Shown here piece by piece: positions 1 to 7,101 of a DNA stretch of 9,201 nucleotides. The notes under the pieces were generated by a model. It had not been told where the DNA came from. It made no database searches and was given only the letters and a program-made list of their open reading frames with translations. Position numbers and translations under genes: made by a program. The stretch covers positions 1-9,201 of the forward strand of contig CALBSU010000363.1 of the NCBI GenBank assembly GCA_937967285.1, given 5' to 3'. This DNA comes from an uncultured Acidobacteriota bacterium (GTDB lineage Bacteria > Acidobacteriota > Blastocatellia > RBC074). Every line of letters begins with the position of its first letter. Positions within the stretch are counted from its first letter, which is position 1.

Positions 1-139
1 CTTGGCGCCCTGGCGTTTAAATCTCCTTTGCTGACTTGGCGTTTTAATTTATAAGTAACAGATGCGTTTTTGAAAATATATTTTGATTATGGCGTTGTTC
101 GCGGTCGGGTGAAGGAGATTTAAACGCCAGGGCGCCAAG
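1..139. repeat. Perfect 28-bp inverted repeat flanking an AT-rich core
   Basis: Bases 1-28 are the exact reverse complement of bases 112-139. The arm begins CTTGGCGCCCTGGCG and ends AAATCTCCTT. The 83-base core between the arms is AT-rich and has no credible ORF. The left arm touches the window edge, so the element may extend further left. The arms are built from TTGGCG/TGGCG words, a style seen in dispersed intergenic repeats of several environmental phyla; assignment to a named family is not possible here. A transcript could fold into a long hairpin. Bases 140-235 hold only a small 6-bp inverted repeat (GCCGAT at 179-184, ATCGGC at 190-195) and no gene. Confidence 0.85.
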
Positions 140-235
140 AGAGCCAAGGTTTATTAAGGAAGTAAAACACCGAATCCAGCCGATGATCGATCGGCAAGAC
201 GGGTGAAGCTGGAACCTTCCCATCCTTTATTCCCC

Positions 236-275
236 CTTGGCGTTTAAATCTCCTTTGCTGACCTGGCGTTTAATT
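236..275. repeat. Third, partial copy of the TTGGCG-type repeat
   Basis: Bases 238-262 match bases 11-35 exactly (25 bp). The similarity continues to about base 275 with one substitution and a one-base indel, so this is a direct repeat of the left part of the first element. It is also inverted relative to the arm at 112-129, so that arm can pair with either the first copy or this one. The copy ends 2 bp beyond the stop codon of the cytochrome c gene that finishes at 278, so it lies in that gene's 3' untranslated region. Confidence 0.8.
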
Positions 276-277
276 GT

Positions 278-688
278 TCACATCAGGCGCTGAATCGATT
301 CGAGGTATTTGACGATGCTGGCGATCTCTTTCTTCGGCAGGACAGTTCCCCAGACGGGCATTTCGCTGGTGCCGTGGACGCTGACGCCGTTCCGGCCGGC
401 GATCGATTTCTGGAGTTCCTCCGCGGGGAAGGCCCCGGCCTTCTTCTCGATTCTGGTCAGATCCGGAGGGACGGTCCTGAGCGCCGGTGTGACCGGCCCG
501 GAGCCGCGCCCGTCAATTCCATGGCAACTGGCGCAGTAATGCTGATAGAGCCGCGATCCCTCGGCGATCTCTTTCCTGTCGGATCCGGAGGGTTTGGCGG
601 TCGATTTCGGCAACTTCGGAACCTGCGCCGCGGCGAAAGTCAGGCTCACTGTCAGGATGATTGCGAGTAACTTTAAACTTCTCAACAT
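278..688 (-). CDS. Small secreted monoheme cytochrome c (class I)
   Basis: The product (136 aa from this start) is a periplasmic electron carrier. Residues 1-21 form a signal peptide: a short basic start, a hydrophobic stretch [12 protein letters not shown], then AAAQ as the probable cleavage site. A single heme-binding motif CASCH is at 52-56. The GRGSGP segment follows, and SEMPVWG near 108-114 places Met110 as the likely second axial ligand. This is the usual layout of class I cytochromes c of about 100 residues. The frame stays open upstream to 841, but that extension runs back through the neighbouring regulator gene and is not signal-like. The ATG at 688 is followed directly by the signal peptide and preceded by a GGAGTG sequence, so I chose it. 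It lies 34 bp downstream of the DksA-like gene and is probably co-transcribed with it. The redox partner is unknown. Confidence 0.88.
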   Translation of the reverse strand: MLRSLKLLAIILTVSLTFAAAQVPKLPKSTAKPSGSDRKEIAEGSRLYQHYCASCHGIDGRGSGPVTPALRTVPPDLTRIEKKAGAFPAEELQKSIAGRNGVSVHGTSEMPVWGTVLPKKEIASIVKYLESIQRLM

Positions 689-722
689 AACTCTGCTCAC
701 TCCATCGATTGAACTGTCAGCC

Positions 723-1061
723 TTATGAGGCGCGACGGTCTTCACAGGTGACGCATCTGATCGCTTCGGGTACCGCCAGCAGCCTCTTCTCGGGAATCTT
801 CTCTCCGCAATCAGCGCAGAAGCCGTATTCTCCGGCGTCAATTCGTTTCAGCGTCCGCTCGATCTGGTTCATCTCTTCCCTGATCCGGGAATCGAGAGCG
901 TCGAGCACTTCGTCGTTCTCGGTTTCGATCGCCTGTTCGGCGAAATCTTTTTCAAGCGGCTTGTTGACGTGGCGCCGATCCATCACGATCTTCTGCAGTC
1001 GGGTCCGGATTTCATTATAGCGGCTGGTCAAACTCTCCCGAATTATGTCATATTCACCCAT
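723..1061 (-). CDS. Short DksA/TraR-family zinc-finger regulator
   Basis: The product (112 aa) resembles the DksA/TraR family, cytoplasmic proteins that bind in the secondary channel of RNA polymerase and tune promoters, often with ppGpp. Residues 1-75 are predicted helical and coiled-coil-like. A four-cysteine zinc finger follows: Cys82 and Cys85 in CADC, Cys103 and Cys106 in CVTC. The segment [19 protein letters not shown] (38-56) is typical of the short members. Of the DksA tip pattern DxxDxA, only the second Asp (39) and the Ala (41) are evident. E. coli DksA has about 151 residues, so this is a short form. The ATG at 1061 has AAGGAG 6 bp upstream. Earlier in-frame ATGs, back to 1118, would add an unconserved tail. 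It is divergent from the pentaheme cytochrome gene and leads a probable two-gene unit with the small cytochrome c. Whether it controls either cytochrome is inference. Confidence 0.88.
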   Translation of the reverse strand: MGEYDIIRESLTSRYNEIRTRLQKIVMDRRHVNKPLEKDFAEQAIETENDEVLDALDSRIREEMNQIERTLKRIDAGEYGFCADCGEKIPEKRLLAVPEAIRCVTCEDRRAS

Positions 1062-1233
1062 GACGGACTCCTTTTTGGTATTGGAGAGGCAATTACCGTA
1101 CCCGATCGGCCGATGCATATCCTGTTTATATGCATTGAGTTACGCACTCAGCCCGAATACGGATTGCGGGTTTTCACGCATGGATGCGGGACTTTTCCAC
1201 TGCCAGGGTAATGTGCGCCGGAGAGAAATACCG
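1062..1233. promoter_or_regulatory. Divergent intergenic region with three inverted repeats
   Basis: These 172 bases separate the minus-strand DksA-like gene from the plus-strand pentaheme cytochrome gene, so promoters for both should lie here. Three adjacent dyads are visible. ATCGG/CCGAT is a 10-bp palindrome at 1104-1113. ATGCATAT (1113-1120) pairs with ATATGCAT (1128-1135) across a 7-base spacer. TGAGT (1136-1140) pairs with ACTCA (1146-1150) across a 5-base spacer. The two spaced dyads are a plausible size for dimeric regulator sites. I could not find a convincing -35/-10 pair for either direction. The regulatory role is inferred from position and symmetry. Confidence 0.5.
1068..1073 (-). 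promoter_or_regulatory. Ribosome binding site deciding the DksA-like start
   Basis: The minus strand reads AAGGAG, a six-base match to the Shine-Dalgarno consensus, followed by 6 bases and the ATG at 1061. It supports the 112-residue form over longer in-frame starts. Confidence 0.8.
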
Positions 1234-2034
1234 ATGAACCGTATCAAAGTTGGAATCCTGGTTGCGGCCGGAATCTTCATGACCGCACTTCCGGCGTGGG
1301 CCGTGCAGCAGAGCACCAGGTCGTCTAATCTGAAATTCTTTCGCACCAACAACTGCGTGCTCTGCCATTCCCGACTGACGGAGCCGGTCCGCGTCAGCGC
1401 GCATTTCTACCAGTGGCTCAATTCCAACCACGAGAAGCACAGGGTCGGCTGCGAGAAGTGCCATGGCGGAGATCCGATGGCAAAGGATAAGGTTGCCGCG
1501 CACAAGGGCGTCTTCAATCACGCCTCGGCCGAAAGCAGGCTCCATCCGTCAAACATCAATACGACCTGCCGTGAATGTCACGAACAGGCGGTCGACGCTT
1601 TTGTCACAAGCGATCACTTTCAGAAGGTCCTCAAGGATGACGGCGCGCCCAACTGCACGACGTGTCATCAGCACATGGCCAATTCGGTCGTCTACTGGCC
1701 GCCCGACACGGTCAAATTGTGCGCGGAATGCCACAGGGAGAACGGCAGCGCCTCGAAGTCGCTCGATGTCCCGCGCAAGGGAGGCGACATCGTCGCGGCC
1801 TTCACCCGCGCCGACGAGGTCATCGACTGGTCTTTTTATCTTATTAATGAAGGAAAGAAACGGCGTCTCAATCTGAGGGCGGAAGAGAGCGAGCTGAAGA
1901 AACTCCAGGGGATTCTCGAGGCGGCGAAACTGAAGTATCACGCCTTCGATATCGAACGATCGCGCGAGATGGCAGATCAGGCCTTCAACTCGGCCAGCAG
2001 GATCAAGAACAGCCTTGCCGGCCGCGGGCTGTGA
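1234..2034 (+). CDS. Secreted pentaheme c-type cytochrome
   Basis: The product (266 aa) is a multiheme electron-transfer protein of the periplasm. A signal peptide covers residues 1-23, with hydrophobic [14 protein letters not shown] and an AWA-VQQ cleavage site. Five CXXCH motifs follow: CVLCH (41-45), CEKCH (73-77), CRECH (112-116), CTTCH (141-145) and CAECH (163-167). Further histidines, among them His57, 66, 69, 90, 96, 104, 128 and 147, are enough for bis-His ligation of most hemes. Residues 190-262 hold no heme motif and look helical, as in the C-terminal parts of NrfA-like multiheme proteins. No anchor beyond the signal peptide is seen. The ATG at 1234 has GGAGAG upstream and opens the signal peptide; the frame is open back to 1045 but overlaps the regulator gene. 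Possible relatives are tetraheme/pentaheme NrfH- or c3-like proteins. The electron partner is unknown, as no reductase gene is adjacent. Confidence 0.9.
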   Translation: MNRIKVGILVAAGIFMTALPAWAVQQSTRSSNLKFFRTNNCVLCHSRLTEPVRVSAHFYQWLNSNHEKHRVGCEKCHGGDPMAKDKVAAHKGVFNHASAESRLHPSNINTTCRECHEQAVDAFVTSDHFQKVLKDDGAPNCTTCHQHMANSVVYWPPDTVKLCAECHRENGSASKSLDVPRKGGDIVAAFTRADEVIDWSFYLINEGKKRRLNLRAEESELKKLQGILEAAKLKYHAFDIERSREMADQAFNSASRIKNSLAGRGL

Positions 2035-2037
2035 GGA

Positions 2038-2517
<480 letters not shown>

Positions 2518-2531
2518 ACGATATCCCCGAT

Positions 2532-3053
2532 TCATTTTCTGGCGACATTCGAAGCGTAGAGGCTGAGTTCGTCGCCGTCGTCGGTCAATTTGACGGTCCT
2601 CTCGAAACGGAAGCCGTTCTTTTCGAGGACCCTGATCGAGGACTGGTTGCCGGGCAATGTGATGGCGACGATTCGTCCGAGCCCGAGCCGCGCGCGGGCG
2701 AACCCGATCACACCCTCCGCCGCCTCGGCCGCGTATCCCATCGACCGGAAGGCCGGCAGGAAAGCGTATCCGATATCGACATCCTCCAGCTCCTCCCGTT
2801 TGAGCAACCCGCACATGCCCAGCGGCTCACCCGTCTCTTTCAGTCCGACCAGCCAGAGCCCGAATCCATGTCGTTCGTAACTTGCCGCCGGCCCCGCCAG
2901 GATATAATTTTCGGCATCCTCGATTGACCGGACTTTTTTGTCTCCGATGTACCGGATGAACGACGGATCATTGAGCAGCCGCAGAATGAATCCGGCATCG
3001 TCGGATTCGATCCGGCGAAGGAACAATCGCTCCGTCTCGAGGATGTACTCCAT
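2532..3053 (-). CDS. GNAT N-acetyltransferase, RimJ/RimL type
   Basis: The product (173 aa) transfers acetyl groups from acetyl-CoA to an amine in the cytoplasm; family members act on protein N-termini or small molecules. It opens with [19 protein letters not shown], the standard start of the Acetyltransf_3 subfamily. An acidic strand [20 protein letters not shown] (91-110) includes the acetyl-CoA binding loop in a slightly divergent form (RSMGYA). [16 protein letters not shown] (136-151) is the characteristic C-terminal helix-strand. Length is normal for the family. The start codon lies 1 bp after the esterase stop codon, with AGGTG just upstream, and the stop overlaps a possible start of the DUF3224 gene. 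Translational coupling with the esterase is likely. The substrate cannot be read from the sequence. Confidence 0.9.
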   Translation of the reverse strand: MEYILETERLFLRRIESDDAGFILRLLNDPSFIRYIGDKKVRSIEDAENYILAGPAASYERHGFGLWLVGLKETGEPLGMCGLLKREELEDVDIGYAFLPAFRSMGYAAEAAEGVIGFARARLGLGRIVAITLPGNQSSIRVLEKNGFRFERTVKLTDDGDELSLYASNVARK

Positions 3054-3054
3054 T

Positions 3055-4746
3055 TCACCTGCCGCCCGCCACGGTGGTGACCATCCCCGGGGCCGTCCTG
3101 TTGATTCGATCCGCCATCATGCGAACCAGCTCGGCGTTCGTGAAGGGCTGCCATCCGTGCGGCTTCATCGGCCGTCCGTACTCGAAGACCGCATCCGCCC
3201 TCGGGTTTTCCGCTGCCTTCAGGAAATCCTCGAGTTTGTAGACAGCCAGATTGAGATAAAAGTTGTCCATGTCGCCGCAGTAGACGTGAATCTTTCCGAC
3301 CAGATCGTTTCCGATACGGGACCAGTTCTTCTCGAGGTTGTAGCGCAGATCATAGCCGTTGTCGCGCATGTAGAGCGCCACCTCGCGATCGATCTTTCCG
3401 GTCAGCCTGTCCCAGACCGGGCGCGGATAGCCGTCCTTGCCGACCGGGCCGTAGGCCGCGTCCCATGCCGCGATCTGCTGGCCCGAGCGGACGTTGCTGC
3501 CGAGCACCGCTTCGAGCCGGTTCATCTCCCGCATCGTCAGCGTGACCTGCCCCTCGGCATCGCGCGAGAGCGGCCGGACGAGCCGCCCCCAGTCTCCGAC
3601 CGGGACCTCGAAGGCATTGTCGTCCTCATAGATATTGGTCATCTGATAGCGCCGGAAATCGACCGGATCGGGATAGAGCACCCAGGTGCCGTTGAAGAAC
3701 TTGGGATGGAAGACCTGCAGCGCCAGCGACTCCCAGCCTCCGGTCGATCCGCCGGTCAGCACACGCGCCCGTGGATCGGCCATGATCCTGAACTTCTCCT
3801 CGAGGTACGGTATCAGCTCCTGCGTCAGAGCGTCGCCGTACGGCCCGTTGTTCGCGGAATTTACCGCATAGGAATCGTCGTAATACGGCGTCGGATGCTG
3901 AAACGTGACCGCCACCATGCGCGGGAAGTCGTCCGACATCCAGGACTGCGCGAATTCGTATCCGCTCTCGCGGGCCGATATATTCGGCCGCGTCCGGCGC
4001 TGCCCTTCCGGTTCCGCCTCGGTCGTAAATCCGAACGGAGCACGCAATCCGAAATGGCCCTGAATATAGATCGCCGGATACTTTCGACTCGAATCCTGAT
4101 CGTATCCCTTCGGCAGCAGAACCGTCGCGCCGAGGTAGACCGGATGCCCCCAGAACTCCGAAAGCATTTTGCTCTGGAACTTCACTCGCCTGACCCATGC
4201 GGTGTCCGGCGGGATCTCGACCGGTGGCAGCTTCCTGGTCAGACTCAGACTGACGCTGAACCCTTTCGCCGGATCCAGATGCACCTTCCGCACCTCGCTC
4301 ACCAGATTGCCCGGCGAACGGTTCCACTGCTGCCCCTCCCACTGGTCCCAGTGAACCCAGATCACATGCCCGTCCTTGCGATGCACCTGAGTGTAAACGT
4401 TGAGCAGAGCCTGAACGTAGTAATCGCCGGCCGGAAGCCGGTTCAGGCTTTCCAGCGGATAACCCAATACCGATGAGTCGATGACGGCGTTCTCTCCCGG
4501 CTTCATCCCGTTCACGTCCAGCCCGTAAAACGGTATCGATCCGCCGTACGACCCGGCCTGCAAACGCGGCTCGACGCGGTCGCTCTTCGAGATCATGACG
4601 AAGACCCGGCCCGTGATCGGACCGCCGTCCACCCCCGCCGGATACGAGATCTCGAATCTCCCGCCCGCCGCTGAGTGCCCCGCTGTTGCCGCCAGCTGCG
4701 CCAGGCACAAAAACAGCAGCCCAATCATCAGTGATCTTCTTTTCAT
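3055..4746 (-). CDS. Secreted esterase (esterase D / enterochelin esterase-like alpha/beta hydrolase)
   Basis: The product (563 aa) is predicted to hydrolyse an ester outside the cytoplasm. Residues 1-27 form a signal peptide (MKRRSLMIGLLFLCLAQLAA, cleavage near TAGHSA). Residues 28-175 form a strand-rich N-terminal region with several Trp residues (VIWVHWDQW) that is not part of the hydrolase fold. The alpha/beta hydrolase follows, with an oxyanion-region strand near YPAIYIQGHFG. The nucleophile motif GGSTGG is at 332-337 (Ser334). The acid is probably Asp492 or Asp494 in GDMDNF, and the base His530 in PHGW. The ATG at 4746 starts the signal peptide and has AAGGAAA upstream; an ATG ten codons earlier is less likely. 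It heads a unit with the GNAT gene (1 bp gap) and the DUF3224 gene. The substrate is unknown: siderophore, acylated sugar or peptide esters are all possible in this superfamily. Confidence 0.88.
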   Translation of the reverse strand: MKRRSLMIGLLFLCLAQLAATAGHSAAGGRFEISYPAGVDGGPITGRVFVMISKSDRVEPRLQAGSYGGSIPFYGLDVNGMKPGENAVIDSSVLGYPLESLNRLPAGDYYVQALLNVYTQVHRKDGHVIWVHWDQWEGQQWNRSPGNLVSEVRKVHLDPAKGFSVSLSLTRKLPPVEIPPDTAWVRRVKFQSKMLSEFWGHPVYLGATVLLPKGYDQDSSRKYPAIYIQGHFGLRAPFGFTTEAEPEGQRRTRPNISARESGYEFAQSWMSDDFPRMVAVTFQHPTPYYDDSYAVNSANNGPYGDALTQELIPYLEEKFRIMADPRARVLTGGSTGGWESLALQVFHPKFFNGTWVLYPDPVDFRRYQMTNIYEDDNAFEVPVGDWGRLVRPLSRDAEGQVTLTMREMNRLEAVLGSNVRSGQQIAAWDAAYGPVGKDGYPRPVWDRLTGKIDREVALYMRDNGYDLRYNLEKNWSRIGNDLVGKIHVYCGDMDNFYLNLAVYKLEDFLKAAENPRADAVFEYGRPMKPHGWQPFTNAELVRMMADRINRTAPGMVTTVAGGR

Positions 4747-4764
4747 CAGAGTTTCCTTATTTGA

Positions 4765-4792
4765 AATATACCGCATTTGGATACTACGTGAA
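4765..4792 (-). promoter_or_regulatory. Possible sigma70-type promoter of the esterase unit
   Basis: On the minus strand, TTCACG (4792-4787) and TATATT (4770-4765) are separated by 16 bases. Each matches the -35 and -10 consensus only partly. The site lies about 18 bases before the esterase start codon, so any leader would be short. A 7-bp inverted repeat, GGATACT (4779-4785) and AGTATCC (4821-4827), overlaps it. The site is consistent with a separate promoter in the 84-bp gap after the TIR gene. Confidence 0.35.
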
Positions 4793-4830
4793 TCCTTGCT
4801 GTTGAGTAAGATCAGAAATGAGTATCCGGA

Positions 4831-5331
4831 TCACTTCAGCCAATCGAAAAATCTGGCCGTCAATTTCTCACCGAACGCCCTGCCCTTCCTGAACCCTCTG
4901 GTCCAGGACATTCTGGTGTTGTCGGTAAATCTTCGTTTCGCAATAATATTCACCTCGTGCAGCAATTCGGCCTCCAGATTCCCCTCGGGTTCGAGTACGG
5001 TCAGGACGGATTTGATAAAGGCCGGGATGTTCTTATATTCGGTCCGACGGATCATTACTGGCAGAATGTGCCCTTCGGGATCGGGCCATTTTTCTTTGGC
5101 CCATTTCAATTCCGTGAGGGTATAGGAGCCTTCGGCCACTGAGTCAGGTGAGATCAGAAAGATCATCAGATCTGATGAGGCGGCTTCATCGTGAATCTTC
5201 TGATTGTACTTCTCGCCGGGTCGCAGATCTGTCCGATCGAAAAACACCTCGTATCCCTCGGCTTCAAGCATCTGGTTGAGCGAGGCAGCCTGTTCGCGAT
5301 CCTCACCCGCGTATGAGAGAAATATCTTCAT
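4831..5331 (-). CDS. Stand-alone TIR-domain protein, putative NADase
   Basis: The product (166 aa) is essentially one bacterial TIR domain. [18 protein letters not shown] (1-18) is the first strand and helix. [16 protein letters not shown] (27-42) is the second strand and BB-loop region. [14 protein letters not shown] (52-65) is the central strand, and [13 protein letters not shown] (69-81) carries Glu74, which aligns by motif with the catalytic glutamate of NAD-cleaving TIR proteins. HILPVMI (88-94) is the next strand. Residues 131-166 form a basic, aromatic tail with no recognised domain. There is no transmembrane segment. The ATG at 5331 has AGGA 6 bases upstream. Known bacterial TIR proteins act as immune effectors or signal producers, but no ThsA-like, SPARTA or other defence partner is adjacent. 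Enzymatic activity and defence function are inferred. Confidence 0.88.
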   Translation of the reverse strand: MKIFLSYAGEDREQAASLNQMLEAEGYEVFFDRTDLRPGEKYNQKIHDEAASSDLMIFLISPDSVAEGSYTLTELKWAKEKWPDPEGHILPVMIRRTEYKNIPAFIKSVLTVLEPEGNLEAELLHEVNIIAKRRFTDNTRMSWTRGFRKGRAFGEKLTARFFDWLK

Positions 5332-5346
5332 ATAGTTTCCTGATCG

Positions 5347-5411
5347 CGCCTGATGAACCAGGCGTAAAAAGGAGGGCCGTTGCCAACGAAAAATCGGGCG
5401 AAAATCGGGCG
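5347..5411 (-). promoter_or_regulatory. Leader hairpin and tandem 11-bp repeat upstream of the TIR gene
   Basis: Two perfect tandem copies of AAAATCGGGCG occupy 5390-5400 and 5401-5411. A 6-bp stem, CGCCTG (5347-5352) with CAGGCG (5359-5364), lies only a few bases upstream of the TIR Shine-Dalgarno sequence. A smaller CGTT/AACG stem sits between them. On the minus strand the hairpin has no following T-tract, so it does not look like a terminator. The repeat could be an operator and the hairpin could affect translation; both roles are guesses from position. Confidence 0.3.
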
Positions 5412-5469
5412 CCGGAAATAATCGTTCCCCCCGGATTCGAGGGTGATTCTGCTGTTACAACACGCTCGA

Positions 5470-5907
5470 TCAGATATCTTTTCTGAAGCAGATGATTCTT
5501 TCGACCTCCTCGAACCCGAGCGCTCGGTGAGCAGCGGCGCTGACTTCGTTGTCGATCTCGGTATCGGAGGCGAACTCCGTGCAGCCCCGACCGCGAGCCC
5601 AGTCGAGAGATGCTTCAACCAGCGCGGCCCCGACGCCTCGACGACGAAACCGCTCATCGACAAACCAGCCTTCAAGATAGCCGACGCGGCCCGAGTAACA
5701 GCCCTCGGCGTAAGACCGGATCGAGAGTTCGGCGAAGCCCGCCGGCTCTCCGTCTTCCGTCTCCGCAATCAGGACCTGACCTTCTCCGGGCGCCTCGAAA
5801 TAAGCGGCGATCTCGGCGGCGTGCTCTCCCGGCTCAGACGGCCACAGTTTATTCCGCATCATCTCCCAGACGATGGCATCCCCGTTCTCGACGCTTCTGA
5901 TCCGCAT
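5470..5907 (-). CDS. Aminoglycoside 6'-N-acetyltransferase AAC(6')-like GNAT protein
   Basis: The product (145 aa) resembles the chromosomal AAC(6')-I group, which acetylate the 6'-amino group of aminoglycosides using acetyl-CoA. Recognisable landmarks in order are [10 protein letters not shown] (14-23), the strand [15 protein letters not shown] (56-70), [20 protein letters not shown] (75-94) with the acetyl-CoA loop [28 protein letters not shown] (103-122) and [18 protein letters not shown] (126-143). These blocks are closely like those of Acinetobacter and Salmonella AAC(6') enzymes, and the length is right. The start at 5907 has AGGA 9 bases upstream. It lies 45 bp after the alarmone hydrolase gene and 138 bp before the TIR gene. 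Family members of this kind can be silent or have another natural substrate, so resistance is not proven. There is no integron or transposon signature around it. Confidence 0.88.
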   Translation of the reverse strand: MRIRSVENGDAIVWEMMRNKLWPSEPGEHAAEIAAYFEAPGEGQVLIAETEDGEPAGFAELSIRSYAEGCYSGRVGYLEGWFVDERFRRRGVGAALVEASLDWARGRGCTEFASDTEIDNEVSAAAHRALGFEEVERIICFRKDI

Positions 5908-5952
5908 ACAAATTATTCCTGCATCATTAATATAGTGATTTCCCGCCCGGGA

Positions 5953-6513
5953 CTATGTTTCGAGCGACCCGATCGACCGGCGTCCTCTTTCGAGCATCAT
6001 GTCATAAAGCTCTTCGAGCAGCGGATTGCAGCCTCTCAGACCCGCAACCACTTTTTCGCTCCAGTCGAGGTATTCGCGGCATCTTTCGAGCGACCATCCT
6101 GCCGGCGGAGCCTCTGCGATGGCACGCACGTTGGAGATCTTGTCGGCCAGTTTGACCAGCCTCGCCCCCGCGGACAGGTGCGGGGCATGCTCGATCTGCA
6201 TGCGCTTGCGTTCAGCCTTCGGCAGGCTCTTGTCATCCGTCACTTCACGAACTATCCGGCTGACCTCCGCTCCGAAATGGACGGCGATCTCTTCGACCGT
6301 CGTTTCTGTGTCCTCGATCGTATCGTGCAGGATCGCGCTCTGCAGGATCACGATGTCGGTGATCCCGCCGACCCGCGCCAGCAACTCGGCCACCTCGATC
6401 GGATGATTGATGTACGGAGACGCCTCTTCATCCTTTCTTCTCTGGTCGCGATGCCTGACCGATGCGAAGCTGATCGCGCTGAGCAGTTTTTCATAGTCCG
6501 ACTGCCCTTCCAT
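5953..6513 (-). CDS. MESH1-like small alarmone hydrolase (HD domain)
   Basis: The product (186 aa) is a stand-alone HD hydrolase like animal MESH1 and bacterial small alarmone hydrolases, which remove the 3'-pyrophosphate of (p)ppGpp; MESH1 can also dephosphorylate NADPH. Motifs seen are RHRDQRRKD (20-28), YINHPIEVA (34-42, His37), [13 protein letters not shown] (60-72: metal residues His63/Asp64, catalytic Glu67/Asp68), [16 protein letters not shown] (91-106) and [14 protein letters not shown] (119-132, Asp124). All the expected metal and catalytic residues are present. There is no synthetase, TGS or ACT domain, so it is hydrolase-only. The start at 6513 has AAGGAG 8 bases upstream and is 12 bp after the 6-TM gene, so co-transcription is likely. 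No synthetase gene lies in the window. The DksA-like gene at the left end acts in the same signalling area but is in a separate unit. Confidence 0.93.
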   Translation of the reverse strand: MEGQSDYEKLLSAISFASVRHRDQRRKDEEASPYINHPIEVAELLARVGGITDIVILQSAILHDTIEDTETTVEEIAVHFGAEVSRIVREVTDDKSLPKAERKRMQIEHAPHLSAGARLVKLADKISNVRAIAEAPPAGWSLERCREYLDWSEKVVAGLRGCNPLLEELYDMMLERGRRSIGSLET

Positions 6514-6525
6514 ATGCCTGACTCC

Positions 6526-7050
6526 TTAATCTCTGTTTTTACCGATACGGATCAATTTTATGATTTCGTAACCGGCGAGGGCGAATCCGAGACCGAAAGC
6601 CAGGCCCGCAATGAAAAAACCATATTCCATCGCCCTGCCGCTGAGCCACGATCCGACTATTCCCGACAATGTTGAAGCCATCCAGAACAAAGGCGCCCGA
6701 TTAGTCAACACATTGGCCCTGAGGCTGCCGAAGGCCAGCAGCAGCATTCCCAGCGCGATGGTCCCTGCTCCCATCCGATAGATATCGGCCCCTTCCGGCC
6801 CGACGATCAGCGCTGTTCCCGTCATCGCCAGCAGAAAGCCGAAAAATCCATTGTAGCCGGCCTTTTCATGCTGGATCAGGTAGACGCCGATAAGTCCGAA
6901 CAGAATCAGAATATCAATTAAAAAGTAGAGCAGTTCGACGCCCGTCGACGATTCAACCTTGAAGAACGGCAGAAACGATGCCGCGGTCCTGAGGAGACCC
7001 GCCAGCAGGGCCGAGATGCCGCTGAGACGAAAAAGCGTCGGCGTTCTCAT
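6526..7050 (-). CDS. Six-TM membrane protein of unknown function
   Basis: I do not recognise a family. The product (174 aa) has about six hydrophobic segments, near residues 10-29, 40-60, 67-84, 91-110, 119-137 and 142-161, separated by short polar loops. It ends with a basic cytoplasmic-type tail ([10 protein letters not shown]). There are no conserved catalytic motifs and no signal peptide apart from the first TM. The ATG at 7050 is preceded by GGAG at 8 bases. It lies 12 bp before the alarmone hydrolase gene, so the two are probably translated from the same message. It may be one of the small DUF-type inner-membrane proteins common in environmental bacteria. Confidence 0.8.
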   Translation of the reverse strand: MRTPTLFRLSGISALLAGLLRTAASFLPFFKVESSTGVELLYFLIDILILFGLIGVYLIQHEKAGYNGFFGFLLAMTGTALIVGPEGADIYRMGAGTIALGMLLLAFGSLRANVLTNRAPLFWMASTLSGIVGSWLSGRAMEYGFFIAGLAFGLGFALAGYEIIKLIRIGKNRD

Positions 7051-7101
7051 CCTCGTATCTCCAGTAGGCGCAATGCGAGCGCGATTGTGGAAGAAAGGTC
7101 A

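Noticed and set aside
179..195. GCCGAT/ATCGGC dyad as terminator of the cytochrome c gene
   Set aside because: The stem is only 6 bp and no continuous T-tract follows on the minus strand; it lies more than 80 bases past the stop codon.
689..841. 51-codon upstream extension of the cytochrome c reading frame
   Set aside because: It overlaps the zinc-finger coding part of the regulator and would bury the signal peptide inside the protein.
2938..4476. Long plus-strand open frame of 512 codons opposite the esterase gene
   Set aside because: It is antisense to a clear esterase with signal peptide and catalytic motifs, and its translation is rich in Arg, His, Pro and Val with no recognisable domain. 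This is what an opposite frame of GC-rich coding DNA looks like.
3626..4708. Minus-strand 360-codon frame overlapping the esterase
   Set aside because: It is the same strand in another frame, composed mainly of Gly, Ala and Arg. The esterase frame has all the motifs.
5328..5768. Minus-strand 146-codon frame linking the AAC(6')-like gene to the TIR start
   Set aside because: It mostly overlaps the well-supported AAC(6') frame, is Arg/Ser-rich and has no family motif. Its stop-to-start contact with the TIR gene looks accidental.
4831..5907. Thoeris or SPARTA-type defence system around the TIR gene
   Set aside because: No ThsA-like SIR2/SLOG protein and no short Argonaute is encoded in the window; the neighbours are an acetyltransferase and an esterase.
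5953..6513. Alarmone hydrolase as part of a full RelA/SpoT or a toxin-antitoxin pair with a synthetase
   Set aside because: The protein ends after the HD domain, and neither adjacent gene has synthetase motifs.
5443..6675. Long plus-strand open frame of 410 codons
   Set aside because: It runs antisense across three genes with strong family motifs (AAC(6')-like, alarmone hydrolase, end of the 6-TM gene) and shows no domain of its own.
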